Assembly (NCBI GenBank): GCA_900754775.1 | Contig: CAAEDZ010000332.1 | Location: 1 to 8,800 of the forward strand | DNA: 8,800 bases | Direction of reading: 5' to 3' | Source of the DNA: Clostridia bacterium | GTDB lineage: Bacteria; Bacillota_A; Clostridia; Christensenellales; Aristaeellaceae | Part shown: positions 7,077 through 8,800 of the stretch, in pieces | Layout: each line of letters begins with the position of its first letter | How positions within the stretch are numbered: position 1 is the stretch's first letter | Program-made: the position numbers and the translations under genes | Notes under the pieces: model-generated | The model's database searches: none | Told to the model about the DNA's origin: nothing | Seen by the model: the letters and a program-made list of their open reading frames with translations, nothing else

Positions 7077-8699
7077 GTGAAAATGGAAACACAGAAACGG
7101 CGTCTGGAAAGGAATAACAGGATTTGGCTGATCGGCAACATCGCCCTTTGCGCGATCGCGCTGGCGGTAGTAGCATTTTCCCGTGGTGGGCTGCAGTACA
7201 CTCCGTGGTCAGCCGCGCCGCTGGCGCTGTTTGCGATGGCGATGGTGCTGCCCTATTCCCTGGGATACTTTGATGTCTCGCAGGCGGGCGTGGGGGCGCT
7301 ATCGGGGGCGCTGCTGGCCTTCTGGCTAACAGGCGGCATGCCGGAGGCAGCCGCCATACTGCTTTCGCTGCTCATCGGCGCGGCGATGGGCGCGCTCCAC
7401 GGCCTGCTGGCGGTCTTCGTTTGCCGCGGCCGCGCGCTGCTCACATTGGTCGGCTCGTTCGCCCTCGGTATGCTCGGGAGATATGTTGCCATTTGGATGA
7501 CGGACGGATCATCAATACGTCTCGATTCCGAATTTCTGCGCATGCTGGGCCGTTCGCCGTTGGTAGGCGTGCCGCTGCTCGTCCTCGCCTTGCTCGCCGC
7601 CGTGCCCTTTGCCGTCTCGGCGAGGCGGAAGGCTTCGCCGGCGAAGGCAATCGCGGCCTATCTGCTCTCCGGCCTGCTCAGCGCTCTGGCTGCGCTCTTT
7701 CTTATAAGTCGGCTTTATGTTTATGCCCCAAATAACTTTGATAGTTATACGTTCGATAGCATCCTCTGCCTTGCCATCGCAGGCGCGGGCATTGCCTTTC
7801 TGCGCAGACGCAGGGGCAATGCGCGCATCCTCGCCTTCGTGCGCGTGCTTCTCGCCGCGCTTATTCTGGCGGGGATGACTACCCTGATGAATTTTAGTGG
7901 GCTTCATCCTTATATGCAGCGCGCCCTGCGAGTCGCCCTGCTGCTGATCTGCGTGGCGCTGAACGCGCTCGCGGGCGCAGCGCAGGCCGACACGGCGCCC
8001 GTGCAGGAGGACGAGACAGAAGACGACGCCGCGCCGCAGCCCGGAGCGGCGAACAGGGGAGGACAGAATATGGGATCGCGCTCCAAGGTCGTTGCGGCGC
8101 TGCTCGCCTTTTTCCTTGGCGGCACCGGCGCGCACCGCTACTATCTGGGCTACAAAAAGGTGGGCGGCATCCAGACCGCCGGCTTCGTTTCCGCCATCAT
8201 CGGCTACAGCATCTACATCTCCTCCGCGTATGACGCGATATACAGGCGCGGGGACGCGGGCGGGACCATGGCCCTTGCCGCCATTTTCCTCATTTTCAGT
8301 GGCGTCACCAGCATTTGGGCCTTTGTGGACTTTATTCGCATCCTCACAGGCAGCCTTGTCCCGGCGGATGGCGCGCCATATTCGGAAAACGCCCCGGCGC
8401 GAAGCGGCTGGAACGAGCCGTCCGCGCAGCAATACGATCCGCCGCGCTTCAACACCACGCCGCCGTCCTCGAGCCGCCCGTCCACGCAGGCGGCGCAGCC
8501 TTCTGAGAATCGGCAGGGCAGCCAGCATGCCTATGACAGCCAGCCCGCGAAAGCGGAGCCAACTCCGGCGTCCCAGCCCGCCCCTGACGAGGAGGGCGGC
8601 TTCGCGGCGTTGGAAAAACTGGCTGACCTGCATAAGCAGGGCATCCTCACAGACGAGGAATTCCAGAAAAAGAAAAACGATATACTTGATCGTCTTTAA
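7077..8699 (+). CDS. RbsC-like permease / TM2 / SHOCT fusion protein
   Basis: This 540-residue membrane protein joins three modules. Residues 15-300 resemble RbsC-type sugar permeases (BPD_transp_2 family). About nine to ten hydrophobic segments are visible, with GYFDVSQAGVGALSGALLAF (63-82) in place of the usual G-x-DLSVGS motif, then IGAAMGALHGLLAVF and LLTLVGSFALGMLGR. The later glycine-rich signature is degraded to AGAGIAFLRRRRGNAR (235-250). An acidic linker (301-331) leads to a TM2 domain: AALLAFFLGGTGAHRYYLGY at 340-359 and IWAFVDFIRILTG at 413-425. A Pro/Ser/Gln-rich linker (429-507) ends in a SHOCT domain with LADLHKQGILTDEEFQKKK. No ATPase or binding protein is nearby, and the gene appears monocistronic between a promoter and a hairpin. 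It may no longer be a transporter; an envelope sensing or scaffolding role is speculation. The domain calls are firm and the overall function is unknown. Confidence 0.8.
   Translation: MKMETQKRRLERNNRIWLIGNIALCAIALAVVAFSRGGLQYTPWSAAPLALFAMAMVLPYSLGYFDVSQAGVGALSGALLAFWLTGGMPEAAAILLSLLIGAAMGALHGLLAVFVCRGRALLTLVGSFALGMLGRYVAIWMTDGSSIRLDSEFLRMLGRSPLVGVPLLVLALLAAVPFAVSARRKASPAKAIAAYLLSGLLSALAALFLISRLYVYAPNNFDSYTFDSILCLAIAGAGIAFLRRRRGNARILAFVRVLLAALILAGMTTLMNFSGLHPYMQRALRVALLLICVALNALAGAAQADTAPVQEDETEDDAAPQPGAANRGGQNMGSRSKVVAALLAFFLGGTGAHRYYLGYKKVGGIQTAGFVSAIIGYSIYISSAYDAIYRRGDAGGTMALAAIFLIFSGVTSIWAFVDFIRILTGSLVPADGAPYSENAPARSGWNEPSAQQYDPPRFNTTPPSSSRPSTQAAQPSENRQGSQHAYDSQPAKAEPTPASQPAPDEEGGFAALEKLADLHKQGILTDEEFQKKKNDILDRL
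8055..8063 (+). promoter_or_regulatory. Internal Shine-Dalgarno at the permease/TM2 junction
   Basis: AGGGGAGGA lies 6 bases before an in-frame ATG at 8070, exactly where the RbsC-like part ends and the TM2 domain begins. Both sequence and spacing are as good as those of the genuine starts in this window, so internal initiation is plausible. Confidence 0.6.
8070..8699 (+). CDS. Possible nested, separately translated TM2-SHOCT protein
   Basis: Starting at ATG 8070, the same frame as the long gene would give a 209-residue protein. It would begin MGSRSKVVAALLAFFLGG, which is how stand-alone TM2-domain proteins usually begin, continue through the second TM2 helix and the low-complexity linker, and finish in a SHOCT domain. 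TM2 proteins with a C-terminal SHOCT domain are common bacterial membrane proteins of unknown role. Since no stop codon separates it from the permease part, this is either an alternative product of the fused gene or the remnant start of a once separate gene. It should be read as a nested product, not as a second independent frame. Confidence 0.45.
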   Translation: MGSRSKVVAALLAFFLGGTGAHRYYLGYKKVGGIQTAGFVSAIIGYSIYISSAYDAIYRRGDAGGTMALAAIFLIFSGVTSIWAFVDFIRILTGSLVPADGAPYSENAPARSGWNEPSAQQYDPPRFNTTPPSSSRPSTQAAQPSENRQGSQHAYDSQPAKAEPTPASQPAPDEEGGFAALEKLADLHKQGILTDEEFQKKKNDILDRL

Positions 8700-8709
8700 G
8701 AGCGGAAAA

Positions 8710-8741
8710 GGCCCCGCGCTCCATTTCAGGAACGCGGGGCC
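8710..8741 (+). terminator. Hairpin after the fusion gene, likely terminator
   Basis: GGCCCCGCG (8710-8718) pairs perfectly with CGCGGGGCC (8733-8741). The stem continues with TCC/GGA after one mismatch, leaving a 6-base loop. It begins 11 bases after the TAA. No T-run follows on the + strand. On the minus strand TTTT (8706-8709) follows directly, so it may serve both directions. Confidence 0.55.
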
Positions 8742-8767
8742 AGAGCGCTGACAAAGCCCGCAACCGC

Positions 8768-8798
8768 AAAAATCGCTCTGATATATAAAAAATCAGAG
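8768..8798 (-). terminator. Minus-strand terminator from a gene beyond the right edge
   Basis: CTCTGAT (8776-8782) and ATCAGAG (8792-8798) form a 7-bp stem with an AT-rich loop. Read on the minus strand the stem is followed after three bases by five T (8768-8772), the layout of an intrinsic terminator. It implies a convergent gene entering from the right, which cannot be confirmed here. Confidence 0.45.
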
Positions 8799-8800
8799 GC

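Noticed and set aside
5629..7176. A 515-residue open frame on the minus strand opposite the MacB-like gene and the intergenic gap
   Set aside because: Its translation is rich in Arg, Ala and Gly with no recognisable domain. It lies antisense to a well-supported gene and arises from GC-rich codon bias.
7732..7748. Inverted repeat ATAACT/AGTTAT in an AT-rich patch
   Set aside because: The 6-bp arms lie within coding sequence of a membrane segment region, with no associated signal, and are likely chance.
7512..8633. A 373-residue open frame on the minus strand opposite the fusion gene
   Set aside because: It is an antisense shadow with Arg-rich low-complexity translation. The + strand frame has three recognisable domains.

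Overview
The window looks like chromosomal DNA from a GC-rich (by eye above 60% G+C) low-cultivation Firmicute of the Clostridia type, for example a gut Christensenellales- or Oscillospirales-like bacterium. This is an inference from the strong GGAGG Shine-Dalgarno sites, MalF/MalG-type sugar importer genes without their own ATPase, YknX/MacA-like genes and TM2/SHOCT proteins. Nothing in the window fixes the species. All recognised genes lie on the + strand.

Region 1 (1-6855) is one tight transcription unit. It begins with the 3' end of a solute-binding-protein paralogue, whose reading frame appears disrupted. Then come a complete 774-residue secreted protein with a beta-strand-rich, propeller-like front half and a solute-binding back half, two MalF/MalG-type permeases, a HlyD/MacA-type membrane-fusion protein and a MacB/FtsX-like permease. 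After the binding-protein gene the gaps are 45, 9, 12 and 1 bases, so co-transcription and translational coupling are likely. No ATPase gene is present, although both transporter types need one. The importer could borrow a shared MsmX/UgpC-type ATPase. The partner of the MacA/MacB-like pair is not visible.

Region 2 (6856-7076) is a non-coding gap. It holds two hairpins that probably end the first operon, an AT-rich stretch with four ATACA pentamers, and a perfect TATAAT box with a weak -35.

Region 3 (7077-8699) is a single open frame with an unusual architecture: a degenerate RbsC-like sugar permease of about 300 residues, a TM2 domain, a Pro/Ser/Gln-rich linker and a C-terminal SHOCT helix pair. 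Exactly at the junction, a near-perfect Shine-Dalgarno sits 6 bases before an in-frame ATG at 8070. The locus may therefore make both a fused 540-residue protein and a free 209-residue TM2-SHOCT protein. A GC-rich hairpin follows the stop. A further hairpin at the right edge reads as a terminator on the minus strand, suggesting a convergent gene just outside the window.

The most unusual points are the RbsC-like/TM2/SHOCT fusion with its nested start, the propeller-plus-binding-protein fusion without a lipobox, and the joining of importer and MacA/MacB-like genes in one operon with no ATPase.
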